Below are positions 26,027 through 34,470 of a DNA stretch of 64,000 nucleotides, in pieces. The notes below the pieces were generated by a model, which was not told the origin of the DNA, ran no database searches, and saw nothing but the letters and a program-made list of their open reading frames with translations. A program made the position numbers and the translations under genes. The stretch comes from Bacteroidales bacterium (lineage in GTDB: Bacteria > Bacteroidota > Bacteroidia > Bacteroidales > F082), in assembly GCA_024710405.1 (NCBI GenBank), contig JANJUV010000001.1, positions 59,979 to 123,978 of the forward strand, in the 5' to 3' direction. How positions within the stretch are numbered: position 1 is the stretch's first letter; the number at the start of each line of letters is the position of its first letter.

Positions 26027-26887
26027 TTAATCTGTTACTTCTTCCCCGGTTGTTTCGTCACAATCGCAATTAAAGCTTTTGTTGTACATCCTCATGGCTT
26101 TCAGGCTCATACCCATGCTTGAAAATCCACCATCATGGAATAGATTCTGCATGGTTACTTTGCGGGTGAGGTCAGAAAAAAGTGTAATACAATAACCGGC
26201 GCATTCATCAGCGGTGGCATTTCCCAGGGGCGACATCCGGTCAGTGAAATCCATCAATCCGTCGATTCCTTTTACCCCGCTTCCGGCAGTGGTTTTGGTA
26301 GGCGATTGCGAAATAGTGTTGATTCTGATCTTTTTTTCACGTCCATAGATATATCCGAAACTACGGGCAATGGATTCGAGTAGTGCTTTGGCATCAGCCA
26401 TGTCGTTGTAGCCATACAATGTTCGCTGAGCCGCTATGTAGGACAAAGCCACCACCGAACCCCACTCATTGATTGCATCCAATTTGTTGGCAACCTGAAG
26501 CATTTTGTGGAAAGAAACAGCTGAAATATCAAGTGTCTTCATGAAGAATTCATGATTCAGATCGTTGTAAACCCTTTTCTTTCTGACGTTGAGCGACATA
26601 CCAATCGAATGAAGCACAAAATCCACCTTACCACCCAATATCTGCATACTTTCTTCAAAAACCCGGGTAAGATCCTCATTCGACGTTGCATCTGCCGGAA
26701 TAACAGTTGCCGAACACTTCTCTGCCAACTCGTTTATCTCGCCAAAACGCAATGCTGTTGGAGTATTGCTCAAGGTGAATACTGCTCCCTCAAGATGAGC
26801 AAGCTCGGCTACTTTCCAGGCAATGGATTTCTCATCCAATGCGCCAAATATTATACCCTTTTTACCCTTTAATAAATTGTATGCCAT
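26027..26887 (-). CDS. fabI: Enoyl-[acyl-carrier-protein] reductase (NADH)
   Basis: A 286-residue short-chain-dehydrogenase-fold enoyl-ACP reductase, the last step of each fatty-acid elongation cycle. NAD-binding start KKGIIFGALDEKSIAWKVA and the FabI catalytic triad Y150, Y160 and K167 (ALSYIAAQRTLYGYNDMADAK) have the FabI spacing of 10 and 7. The C-terminal tail is Cys/acid-rich (NCDCDETTGEE), longer than in E. coli. It is a single gene with a perfect -7 element (26924-26931) 36 bases before the ATG. It may be a triclosan target. Confidence 0.95.
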   Translation of the reverse strand: MAYNLLKGKKGIIFGALDEKSIAWKVAELAHLEGAVFTLSNTPTALRFGEINELAEKCSATVIPADATSNEDLTRVFEESMQILGGKVDFVLHSIGMSLNVRKKRVYNDLNHEFFMKTLDISAVSFHKMLQVANKLDAINEWGSVVALSYIAAQRTLYGYNDMADAKALLESIARSFGYIYGREKKIRINTISQSPTKTTAGSGVKGIDGLMDFTDRMSPLGNATADECAGYCITLFSDLTRKVTMQNLFHDGGFSSMGMSLKAMRMYNKSFNCDCDETTGEEVTD

Positions 26888-26923
26888 ACATTAACTGTTT
26901 TGGTTATCGGTTCTATTAAACGG

Positions 26924-26931
26924 CAAATATA
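26924..26931 (-). promoter_or_regulatory. Bacteroidota -7 element of fabI
   Basis: Minus-strand TATATTTG, perfect TAnnTTTG, 36 bases upstream of the fabI ATG. Confidence 0.55.
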
Positions 26932-27018
26932 CAACATTCGGTATAATCATTCTAAATAAGACATATCCGTCTTAGGGATACATCAGGCAAGTGATTATTT
27001 TATTCGAAAATTGTGTGC

Positions 27019-28671
27019 TTAGTTCATTAACTCAATTGCAGCTTTTATCGATGCCTCGGTTACGACATCGTCACTGAGCAAGCGGGCAATTTCCCTGACT
27101 CTTTGATTCGTGTCGAGGGTTTCAATTTTAGTGCGGGTGTTCAGGGCCTGTTCAACTTTGAACACATACAAATGCTGCTTTGCTTTGCCGGCTATCTGAG
27201 GCAGGTGAGTAATACTGATCACTTGTTTTCCTTCTGACATTACCGCCATAATTCTACCCATGCGTGAGGCCACTTCACCTGAAACTCCAGTATCTATTTC
27301 ATCAAAGATAATGGTTGGTAACATATTATGTTTCGCGAGGAGACTTTTTACGGCAAGCATAAGGCGCGACATCTCGCCACCTGATGCAATTCTGGAGATG
27401 TCCTGAACCTGTCCTCCAAGGTTAGCCGAAAACAAAAACCTAACCTTATCAATACCATCCGGTCCGGGCACCTCCAAAGCATTCAACTGCACCTGAAAAA
27501 CAGCATTCGGCATACCAAGCCCTTTCAGCACCGCAGTAACTTCATCTCCAATTCTTTCCGAAACTGCATTTCGTGCATAGCTAAGCTCGGCAGCAAAGGT
27601 TTCAGTATCTTTTTTCAATATTTTCTCTTTTTGCTCCAGGTGCTCAATCTGTTCTTCAAGTTGAAATGAGTCATCCATACGGGCTTCAAACTGTTGTTTC
27701 AAAGCAATCAATTCTTCAATTCCTCGTGCTCTGTGTTTAATCATCAACTGATTAATCAAACCAATTCGTTCCTGAATGCGTTGGATTTCATGTGGGTCAT
27801 GCGCCGACTGATCTGCCATCTGATTCAACTCGCGTGCAATATCTTTGAGTTCAATCAATACATAATCGAGTCTTTGACCAACATCAGCAAGAAGGGGCAA
27901 GTATGACTCAACCTTTCGGATCATGACACGTGCCTCTGCCGTTTGGCTGATTACCGATTGATCGTGCTCGTGCAGCAGCTGTATGGAACCAAACAATGCC
28001 TGAACAATTTCCTCAGCATGGGTGAAGGCTGTGAGTTGCTGCTCAAGATCCACATATTCTTCAACGGACAATCGGGCTTCCTTAAGTTCATTATATTGAT
28101 AGCGAATGTAATCCTGTTCTGCAATATTGTCATGAAGCACAATCCTCAGATCCTCCAGTTGCCGGCATGTTTCACGGTATTCCTTGTACATCTTCCGATA
28201 ATCAGATAAACGGTTTTGTGTTCCGGCAAGATGATCAAGCATCATCAGTTGGAAAGTAGATTCCGTCAGATGCAATGATTCATGCTGCGAGTGAATATCA
28301 ATAAGTTGCTCACCCAATTCTTTCATAACCGAAAGATTCACAGGTGTGTCGTTGATGAAAGCCCTTGATTTTCCGGTAGTGGCGATCTCACGCCGCATAA
28401 CACATTCAGATGAATAGTCGAGCTCATGCTGGATGAACCACCCGCTAAGATCAATATTACTTAAAGAAAAAACTGCTTCTATAATGCATTTTTTCTCTTT
28501 GTCAAGGAGCGCATCTGCCTCTGCCCTGTTTCCCAAAGCCAGACCCAAAGCTCCGAGAAGAATAGATTTACCCGACCCCGTTTCTCCTGTGATTACAGTA
28601 AACCCCTTCATAAAATCCAACTCCAGTGACTCTATCAGGGCATAATTTGAAACAGAAAGGTGCGTAAGCAT
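27019..28671 (-). CDS. recN: DNA repair protein RecN
   Basis: A 550-residue SMC-like ATPase used in double-strand-break repair. Walker A GETGSGKSILLGALGLALG (residues ~29-47), a long central coiled coil (about 150-370), ABC signature SGGEMSRLMLAVKSLLA, Walker B TIIFDEIDTGVSGEVA, and a C-terminal half of the ATPase. Length is normal. It is the last of the conserved bamD-rpoZ-coaBC-porD-recN gene group but has its own -7 element in the 51-base gap after porD, so it can be expressed separately. Confidence 0.95.
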   Translation of the reverse strand: MLTHLSVSNYALIESLELDFMKGFTVITGETGSGKSILLGALGLALGNRAEADALLDKEKKCIIEAVFSLSNIDLSGWFIQHELDYSSECVMRREIATTGKSRAFINDTPVNLSVMKELGEQLIDIHSQHESLHLTESTFQLMMLDHLAGTQNRLSDYRKMYKEYRETCRQLEDLRIVLHDNIAEQDYIRYQYNELKEARLSVEEYVDLEQQLTAFTHAEEIVQALFGSIQLLHEHDQSVISQTAEARVMIRKVESYLPLLADVGQRLDYVLIELKDIARELNQMADQSAHDPHEIQRIQERIGLINQLMIKHRARGIEELIALKQQFEARMDDSFQLEEQIEHLEQKEKILKKDTETFAAELSYARNAVSERIGDEVTAVLKGLGMPNAVFQVQLNALEVPGPDGIDKVRFLFSANLGGQVQDISRIASGGEMSRLMLAVKSLLAKHNMLPTIIFDEIDTGVSGEVASRMGRIMAVMSEGKQVISITHLPQIAGKAKQHLYVFKVEQALNTRTKIETLDTNQRVREIARLLSDDVVTEASIKAAIELMN

Positions 28672-28690
28672 GAAGTCGCTTTGTTTTGGG

Positions 28691-28698
28691 CAAATGTA
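28691..28698 (-). promoter_or_regulatory. Bacteroidota -7 element of recN
   Basis: Minus-strand TACATTTG, perfect TAnnTTTG, 20 bases before the recN start and inside the porD-recN gap. Confidence 0.5.
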
Positions 28699-28722
28699 GT
28701 AAAATGAAGTGCAAAGCGAAAC

Positions 28723-29619
28723 TCAGCGTCGAATGATTTTCTCGTAGCTCGAACTGTTTGCCGGGTCAATTTCACGCATGGTGTTGGCTGCTTTGGTTTT
28801 CTCCTGAGGGCTTCCCTGAGAGTACACCTGAATAATCTCATCGCGCTTTGCTTCGAGCACCAATTGCAACAGGAACATACCCGGCCTGTCACGATACATA
28901 CGTTCAAGATAAGTCAGACTATTGCTAATCACTGCTCGGCCATCATCCGGTTTCTCAGACATAACATCCAGTCCCAGCCTGTGGTATTCATAAATAAACT
29001 GCCGCATAGGCTTGTATGCCGTATTTCTGAGATTCTCCACAAGCCAATATCTGTTTTTTGTACCGTCAAATGCTTTCCATCCTCTTTCGTTGGCATTCTG
29101 AGCCGAATTCACAATTGCTTCTGCTGCCTGATAAAAGGGCTCGCCTCCGAGAGGAGAAAAGCTGTCAAAATCCAGTCCAAGAAAAATGTAGGCATAAAAT
29201 GCAAGTACTGATGTGAGATTGGAGTTAAAGGTATTATCGCTGTAATCCATGGGCTGGTTCTCGATATACCTGAATTGAAAATTATCATCAACATAGTTCA
29301 GTAGGACACTGTTATAAGAAGAATTGAAAATGGGTCGGCGGAGTACGACATTCAGTGTTCCCTTATACTCTTCCGAAGAAATACGTTCCCTGACCGTCAA
29401 AACCATGGTACATTCAATCCTTTCCTCCATTTTCATGTTAAGGTTTGACCACTTACGGTTGTTCATGAAATCAAATATGGCCTCTTGTAAGGCTTCAAAA
29501 ACCCTGCGGTCTGTTCCTTCAACAGTTGGTGCCGTAACCTGCACGTTACAAATGAATTCCTGAGCCTTCAAATGCAAAGCAAAGGTCATAACCATGAATA
29601 CAAAAAGAAGTCTTTTCAT
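28723..29619 (-). CDS. porD: PorD-like DUF4835 protein (T9SS-associated)
   Basis: A 298-residue secreted protein with a signal peptide (MKRLLFVFMVMTFALHLKA, cut before QEF) and a DUF4835 body (VQVTAPTVEGTDRRVFEALQ, FMNNRKWSNLNMKMEERI, NYVDDNFQFRYIENQPMDYSDNTF, ALYAY-like FYAYIFLGLDFDSFSP). In Bacteroidota this family, called PorD, is associated with the type IX secretion system. Overlaps the end of coaBC by four bases, so translation is coupled. The presence of several T9SS-sorted cargo genes in the window agrees with a working T9SS. Its precise biochemical role is not established. Confidence 0.88.
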   Translation of the reverse strand: MKRLLFVFMVMTFALHLKAQEFICNVQVTAPTVEGTDRRVFEALQEAIFDFMNNRKWSNLNMKMEERIECTMVLTVRERISSEEYKGTLNVVLRRPIFNSSYNSVLLNYVDDNFQFRYIENQPMDYSDNTFNSNLTSVLAFYAYIFLGLDFDSFSPLGGEPFYQAAEAIVNSAQNANERGWKAFDGTKNRYWLVENLRNTAYKPMRQFIYEYHRLGLDVMSEKPDDGRAVISNSLTYLERMYRDRPGMFLLQLVLEAKRDEIIQVYSQGSPQEKTKAANTMREIDPANSSSYEKIIRR

Positions 29620-30836
29620 GTTGATGTAACGTCAGTCTTTAGCAGCTTCGTATATATAAAATCAAGTAAATCTTCAGAAACCTCCTTTTTGGATTTCAAT
29701 TCACCTTTCAATGTATCACCTGATGAGCTGATGAAACTGACTTTATTGGTCAGGTGCCCGAATCCGGCTCCGGCATCCCGCAATGAATTCATTACAATTA
29801 AATCAAGTTTTTTGCGTTTCAGTTTATCGAAAGCGTGTTCTGTTTCGTTGTCCGTTTCGAGTGCAAACCCAACAAGGATCTGATTCTTCCTTTTCGTGTT
29901 TCCCATTTCATATAAAATGTCAATGGTTGGCTCAAGCCGGAGCACCAAGTTTTCAGATTTCTTCTTGATCTTGACAGGTGAAACTTCGGATGGTTTATAA
30001 TCAGCTACTGCAGCCGCCATGACAGCGATATCGGAATCCGGATACACCGACATGCAATACTGAAACATCTCTTCGGCCGAAACAACAGGGATAACCTGTA
30101 CGCCGGGGAAGTCAACTACGAGATGTGTGGGTCCAAGGATGAGGGTTACTTCAGCACCTTCATGAGCAAAAGCCCTGGCAATTTCAATACCCATAAGTCC
30201 TGTACTGTGATTTCCTATGTACCGGACCGGATCGATGCTTTCATAAGTAGGACCAGAAGTTACAAGAACTTTCTTCTTACTAAACCGGCTCTTTCTTACA
30301 AAAAAATCCCTGATAACAGTGTGTATCTTCTCCGGCTCTTCCATTCTGCCTTCACCGCATAAGCCACTGGCAAGTTCACCGGTGGCCGGAGCGATGAGAT
30401 GATGTCCTCTACGTACAAGTTCTTTTATATTGTCCTGTGTTGCAGAATGTTTGTACATATCCAAATCCATGGCCGGAGCAAACAAAACCGGACAACGTGC
30501 CGAAAGATAAACGGTCAGCAAATAGTTATCAGCCACTCCCATTCTCATTTTGGCAATTGTGTTGGCTGAGGCCGGGGCAATCAAAAACAAATCAGCCCAT
30601 AAACCAAGCTCGACATGACTATGCCAATGCCCGGTCTCCTTATCGAAAAAATCACCATAAACTTCGTTACCACTGAGGGTTGACAGTGTAAGCGGAGTAA
30701 CAAACTCCCGGGAAAAGGGAGTCATAACTATCCTTACTTCTGCACCGTCTTTGACGAGCAACCTGACCAGCAGGGGCATCTTGTAGGCAGCAATGCTCCC
30801 GGTGATGCCAATAAGGATCTTTCTACCCTTGAGCAT
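29616..30836 (-). CDS. coaBC: Bifunctional phosphopantothenoylcysteine decarboxylase/synthase
   Basis: A 406-residue fusion making phosphopantetheine for coenzyme A. The N-terminal CoaC flavoprotein domain (residues 1-~185) starts GRKILIGITGSIAAYKMPLL and has the active-site Cys in ASGLCGEGRMEEPEKI. The C-terminal CoaB synthase (about 190-400) has the KKVLVTSGPTYESIDPVRYIGNHSTG nucleotide-binding segment and AAVADYKPS. The gene is followed by porD (4-base overlap) and preceded by the RNA polymerase omega gene (14 bases). Cytoplasmic. Confidence 0.95.
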   Translation of the reverse strand: MLKGRKILIGITGSIAAYKMPLLVRLLVKDGAEVRIVMTPFSREFVTPLTLSTLSGNEVYGDFFDKETGHWHSHVELGLWADLFLIAPASANTIAKMRMGVADNYLLTVYLSARCPVLFAPAMDLDMYKHSATQDNIKELVRRGHHLIAPATGELASGLCGEGRMEEPEKIHTVIRDFFVRKSRFSKKKVLVTSGPTYESIDPVRYIGNHSTGLMGIEIARAFAHEGAEVTLILGPTHLVVDFPGVQVIPVVSAEEMFQYCMSVYPDSDIAVMAAAVADYKPSEVSPVKIKKKSENLVLRLEPTIDILYEMGNTKRKNQILVGFALETDNETEHAFDKLKRKKLDLIVMNSLRDAGAGFGHLTNKVSFISSSGDTLKGELKSKKEVSEDLLDFIYTKLLKTDVTST

Positions 30837-30850
30837 TTTGGGATTAGCTA

Positions 30851-31186
30851 CTAAAACTCGTTGCTATGCTCTTTATGAGGATTGCGGAAATAAACCTGAT
30901 CATGCAAAAACTCATGAACCGCCATTAACGATGGCTTGGGAAGTCTTTCATAATATCTGGCTATTTCGATCTGCTCACGGTTTTCAAACACTTCTTCAAG
31001 GTTGTCAGACGCAGAAGCAAACTCAGCGATTTTTTTGTTCAGTTCTTCCTTAAGCTCCAATGATATCTGGTTGGCTCTTTTCGAAAGAATCGAAACTGAC
31101 TCATAAATATTGCCTGTGTTCTTATAAAACTGGTCAACCTGACGGGTAACCGCAGTTGTTTCAATCTTTGATCTTTTTATATCCAT
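30851..31186 (-). CDS. rpoZ: RNA polymerase omega/Rpb6-like subunit
   Basis: A 111-residue protein occupying the conserved position between bamD and coaBC. It has the helical core of Bacteroidota omega subunits (RQVDQFYKNTGNIYESVSIL then SKRANQISLELKEELNKKIAEF, about 15-60), followed by an acidic helical tail (NLEEVFENREQIEIARYYERLPKPS). It assists RNA polymerase assembly. The similarity is short, so the call leans on gene order as well as sequence. Confidence 0.8.
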   Translation of the reverse strand: MDIKRSKIETTAVTRQVDQFYKNTGNIYESVSILSKRANQISLELKEELNKKIAEFASASDNLEEVFENREQIEIARYYERLPKPSLMAVHEFLHDQVYFRNPHKEHSNEF

Positions 31187-31201
31187 ATTTTACTAAAATT
31201 T

Positions 31202-31999
31202 CTAATTCGACAGTTTTTTTCTTGCACGCTCCTGCACATCAGCCAAAGTTTTTACATATTGACTATCAGGATATTGATACAGTAAATTATTGTAGGATTC
31301 AATGGCTGACTCATAGCGCTCGCGACGCTTCTCGGGGATGCTTCTTTCAGCAAACTCAAAATATGCCAGAGTCATATATCTGTAAACCTCCTCACGTCTT
31401 TCGGTATCCGGAAATTTCTTCAACAGATTTTGGAAAGAGGTTATGGCTGCCATATAATCACGCATGCGGTAAAACAGCATGGCCAGATTATAATCTTTCA
31501 GTTCAAGTTTTGCCCGCAGATCATCAATCAGGTTGTTGGCCTCCGGAACGCGTTGGCTGCGTGGAAACATATTCACAAAAGCCTGAAGTTCCTTAATGGC
31601 TTCATAAGTATTTGCCTGATCAAGACTGTATTTTGGGGAGTCAAGATAATAACAATAGGCATTCATAAACATACATTCCTCGGCCTTATCCGACAATGGA
31701 TACGTTTGGGAATGACGCTTGAAATAATAGCTTGCAACAATGTAGTCTTCAAGATGATAATAACAATAAGCCATCCGGTAAGAGATTTCCTCTCCTTTCG
31801 CATTGCCACGATAGAATGCCTGAAGCAAATCAAAAAGTTCCAAAGCACGGGTATAGTCCTTGTTATCGTAATAATCCATAGCTGCCTCATACTTTGCATC
31901 CTGATCTGTGCTCTTGAGCAATTTTTGGTAAGTGCTCTTGCATGAGGCGGTCAGCAAAAGGATAGCGACAAGACTAAGAAAGGTAATTTTCTGAAACAT
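31202..31999 (-). CDS. bamD: Outer membrane protein assembly factor BamD
   Basis: A 265-residue lipoprotein with a lipobox at LLLTASCKST (Cys20), then tetratricopeptide-type helix pairs (YEAAMDYYDNKDYTRALELF, ISYRMAYCYYHLEDYIVASYYF, AEECMFMNAYCYYLDSPKYSL, YNLAMLFYRMRDYMAAITSF, YESAIESYNNLLYQYPDSQY). It belongs to the BAM complex that inserts beta-barrel proteins into the outer membrane. First gene of the bamD-rpoZ-coaBC-porD unit. A -7 element lies only four bases before the ATG, suggesting a very short or absent leader. Confidence 0.92.
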   Translation of the reverse strand: MFQKITFLSLVAILLLTASCKSTYQKLLKSTDQDAKYEAAMDYYDNKDYTRALELFDLLQAFYRGNAKGEEISYRMAYCYYHLEDYIVASYYFKRHSQTYPLSDKAEECMFMNAYCYYLDSPKYSLDQANTYEAIKELQAFVNMFPRSQRVPEANNLIDDLRAKLELKDYNLAMLFYRMRDYMAAITSFQNLLKKFPDTERREEVYRYMTLAYFEFAERSIPEKRRERYESAIESYNNLLYQYPDSQYVKTLADVQERARKKLSN

Positions 32000-32003
32000 C
32001 GCG

Positions 32004-32011
32004 CAAAAGTA
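32004..32011 (-). promoter_or_regulatory. Bacteroidota -7 element of bamD
   Basis: Minus-strand TACTTTTG, perfect TAnnTTTG, ending four bases before the bamD ATG. If used, transcription would start at or next to the start codon. Confidence 0.45.
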
Positions 32012-32275
32012 TAAAAAAAACCAATCGGGGAATAACGAATTTACCTCTCATTTATTGTTGACCTAATTATGAGGCAGTTCAGGTTCAATTACAGCGTGAA
32101 TGATAATTCCCAAAATAAAATCAAGTAGATTCTGTCAATGGCAATTGTTCTGATCTTACAGGCTCACGTTCGCATACTGATTAGATAATTAATTCAACGT
32201 GAAAACCATCGATCGTACAAGAATCAAGGCAGGATAAAAAAACGATAAGAAAAGCGATGGTTTCAGGCAAATCAA
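32012..32275. other. Non-coding region between divergent bamD and serine palmitoyltransferase-like gene
   Basis: AT-rich, no ORF and no recognised RNA gene or strong hairpin. It holds the promoter regions of both genes at its ends. Confidence 0.35.
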
Positions 32276-32283
32276 TAAATTTG
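32276..32283 (+). promoter_or_regulatory. Bacteroidota -7 element (TAAATTTG)
   Basis: Perfect TAnnTTTG, 26 bases before the GTG start of the serine palmitoyltransferase-like gene. Confidence 0.5.
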
Positions 32284-32309
32284 CAGCTTATTTAAAACCT
32301 TTAAAGACA

Positions 32310-33554
32310 GTGGATATTTTCGATAAATGCACAATTAATATGGGCCCTCTGGGTCAATATGCCGATCAGTCAGAGGGATATTTTATGTTTCCGAAGCTTG
32401 AAGGAGAGATCGGACCAAGAATGATGTTCAAGGGCAAAGAGCGACTGATATGGAGTCTGAACAATTATCTTGGTTTGGCCAACCATCCTGAAGTGCGCAA
32501 AGCTGATGCAGATGCTGCAGCCCAATTTGGGATGGCTTACCCTATGGGTGCACGCATGATGTCGGGTCAGACAATTTATCATGAGCAACTCGAGCGCGAA
32601 CTGGCTGCATTTGTTGGCCGTGAAGCCGCCTATCTGCTTAATTATGGTTATCAGGGAATGGTGAGCGTTATCAATTCATTAGTTGACAGAAAAGATGTAA
32701 TTGTTTATGATTCAGAAGCACACGCATGCATTATCGACGGCATGAGGCTACATTTCGGCAAAAGGTTCGTGTATCCGCACAACAACATCGAAAATCTTGA
32801 GATTCAGCTCCGCAGAGCAACCAAAATGACCGAACAAACCGGTGGTGGAATTCTGGTAATAACCGAAGGTGTGTATGGAATGTCGGGCGATCTCGGCAAA
32901 CTCAAAGAAATTACTGACCTGAAGCAAAAGTTCAATTTCAGGCTTTTGGTCGATGATGCGCATGGTTTTGGAACTATGGGGCCAACAGGAGCTGGCACAG
33001 ATGAGCACTTCGGTGTTCAGGATAAGGTAGATCTCTTTTTTGGCACATTTGCGAAAAGTATGGCAGGTATCGGTGGCTTTATCGCAGGTTCAAAACCTGT
33101 AATCAAATATCTGATGTACAATATGCGATCGCAGATCTTTGCCAAATCATTGCCAATGCCTATGGTTTTAGGAGCTTTGAAACGACTCGACATGCTCCGG
33201 AACGAACCTCAGCACCGCGAAAAACTCTGGAAGATAGTTACTGCTCTTCAGGACGGTCTTAAAGCAAAAGGCCTCGACATTGGTCATACCGAATCTCCGG
33301 TTACTCCGGTGATGCTTTATGGCGGCGTGGGAGAAGCTACCCAAATCACCTATGACTTGCGCGAAAATTACAATATCTTTTGTTCAATTGTCACCTATCC
33401 TGTTGTTCCTAAAGGAGTTATATTGCTCAGGCTTATCCCGACTGCTGTTCATACACTCGAAGACGTTGCCTACACCATTAATGCATTTGCAGAGGTTAAA
33501 GCAAAACTTGAAGAGCATAAGTATAGTTCTGAAATGGCGGATATCAATCAATAA
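32310..33554 (+). CDS. Alpha-oxoamine synthase family enzyme, probable serine palmitoyltransferase
   Basis: A 414-residue PLP enzyme of the KBL/AONS/SPT family, which joins an amino acid to an acyl-CoA. Landmarks: WSLNNYLGLANHPEV, MGARMMSGQTIYHEQLE, YDSEAHACIIDGMRL, GVYGMSGDLGKL, LLVDDAHGFGTMGPTGAG, and the PLP lysine in FFGTFAKSMAGIGGFIAGS. In Bacteroidota the first step of sphingolipid synthesis uses such an enzyme; a KBL or BioF-like role is the main alternative. It starts with GTG at 32310, giving MDIFDKC; the next ATG (32340) would lose ten residues. The membrane protein gene follows after 53 bases. Confidence 0.8.
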   Translation: MDIFDKCTINMGPLGQYADQSEGYFMFPKLEGEIGPRMMFKGKERLIWSLNNYLGLANHPEVRKADADAAAQFGMAYPMGARMMSGQTIYHEQLERELAAFVGREAAYLLNYGYQGMVSVINSLVDRKDVIVYDSEAHACIIDGMRLHFGKRFVYPHNNIENLEIQLRRATKMTEQTGGGILVITEGVYGMSGDLGKLKEITDLKQKFNFRLLVDDAHGFGTMGPTGAGTDEHFGVQDKVDLFFGTFAKSMAGIGGFIAGSKPVIKYLMYNMRSQIFAKSLPMPMVLGALKRLDMLRNEPQHREKLWKIVTALQDGLKAKGLDIGHTESPVTPVMLYGGVGEATQITYDLRENYNIFCSIVTYPVVPKGVILLRLIPTAVHTLEDVAYTINAFAEVKAKLEEHKYSSEMADINQ

Positions 33555-33607
33555 ACTTTTATGCATTAAACTACCTTTCAGTCCCATAGCACAAATAGAA
33601 GAAATCA

Positions 33608-34435
33608 ATGACCCAATTGCTTACCAGAAGAAATTTCTGGATCATAACGCTTAATTCAACGGCGACTTTTGTGCTTGCGTACCTGATTATTTTCTACGTC
33701 AACCAGATATCATTCGTTTTGACAGGCGGCATGTATGAATATCCTGTTTCGGTAGATTATGCGAGTTATTTTTTTCACATTGAACCCTATATGTGGACTC
33801 ACGACTCGGTGATATTGATTTTCAGCGCAGGATACATCATCACACTGTTGATCGGCTTGTTTTCGCTGCTTGCGTTCTTTTACCTGCTTGCAGATGCCAT
33901 GCCGGTCAAAGTGCTCTTTTTTTGGTTGTTCATGCATTCAAGCAACTACTTTTTCGGAGGCCTGATGGTTGGAAACCTTCTGACGGAAGGCATTGGCCAT
34001 GTTTTTAACTGGATGTATCTTTCTGATACCGTCAAGATGATTATTTCGCTGATCGGTTTTTTCGGATTGCTCATCACTGCAATCGCATCTTCCCGTCTTG
34101 CAGCTTTGATGGCTAACAGCTATTTCGAGAAATATTCCGAAAAAATCGGCCCCTTTTACATCACAGGACAGGTCTTGCTTCCCTTCATCTTTGGCTCAGT
34201 TGTTTTGTTCTTTTATTTTTTTCCAAAAAATATGTTCCATGAGAAGTTCGGTTGGCTGATCATGGGGGCAATGATGGGAATATTTTTCTTAAGGGCTCAA
34301 TTTCAGCAGGATTTGCTTTTTGAAGAAGACGACAACCGCAGCATCAGACCGATGACCATTCTTATTGTGTTAACACTGATCATCCTGATCGTAACCAGAA
34401 CATTACTATTCAGGCCTGTTTTGGTGATTGGCTGA
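33608..34435 (+). CDS. Hypothetical multi-pass membrane protein
   Basis: A 275-residue protein with about seven hydrophobic helices (around 12-35, 70-95, 100-125, 140-165, 185-210, 217-232, 245-265). I recognise no family. Short charged and polar motifs lie between helices: HSSNYFFGG in the third and LLTEGIGHVFNWM before the fourth, where His/Glu residues could bind metal. It lies 53 bases behind the serine-palmitoyltransferase-like gene on the same strand, so a link to sphingolipid metabolism or transport is possible, but only inferred. Confidence 0.6.
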   Translation: MTQLLTRRNFWIITLNSTATFVLAYLIIFYVNQISFVLTGGMYEYPVSVDYASYFFHIEPYMWTHDSVILIFSAGYIITLLIGLFSLLAFFYLLADAMPVKVLFFWLFMHSSNYFFGGLMVGNLLTEGIGHVFNWMYLSDTVKMIISLIGFFGLLITAIASSRLAALMANSYFEKYSEKIGPFYITGQVLLPFIFGSVVLFFYFFPKNMFHEKFGWLIMGAMMGIFFLRAQFQQDLLFEEDDNRSIRPMTILIVLTLIILIVTRTLLFRPVLVIG

Positions 34436-34470
34436 CGGGTTTCCTCAAAAAGGCTTTGCTTTATGTAAAA

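Noticed and set aside
31430..31945. 171-codon plus-strand ORF opposite bamD
   Set aside because: Antisense to a clear TPR lipoprotein gene; no motif.
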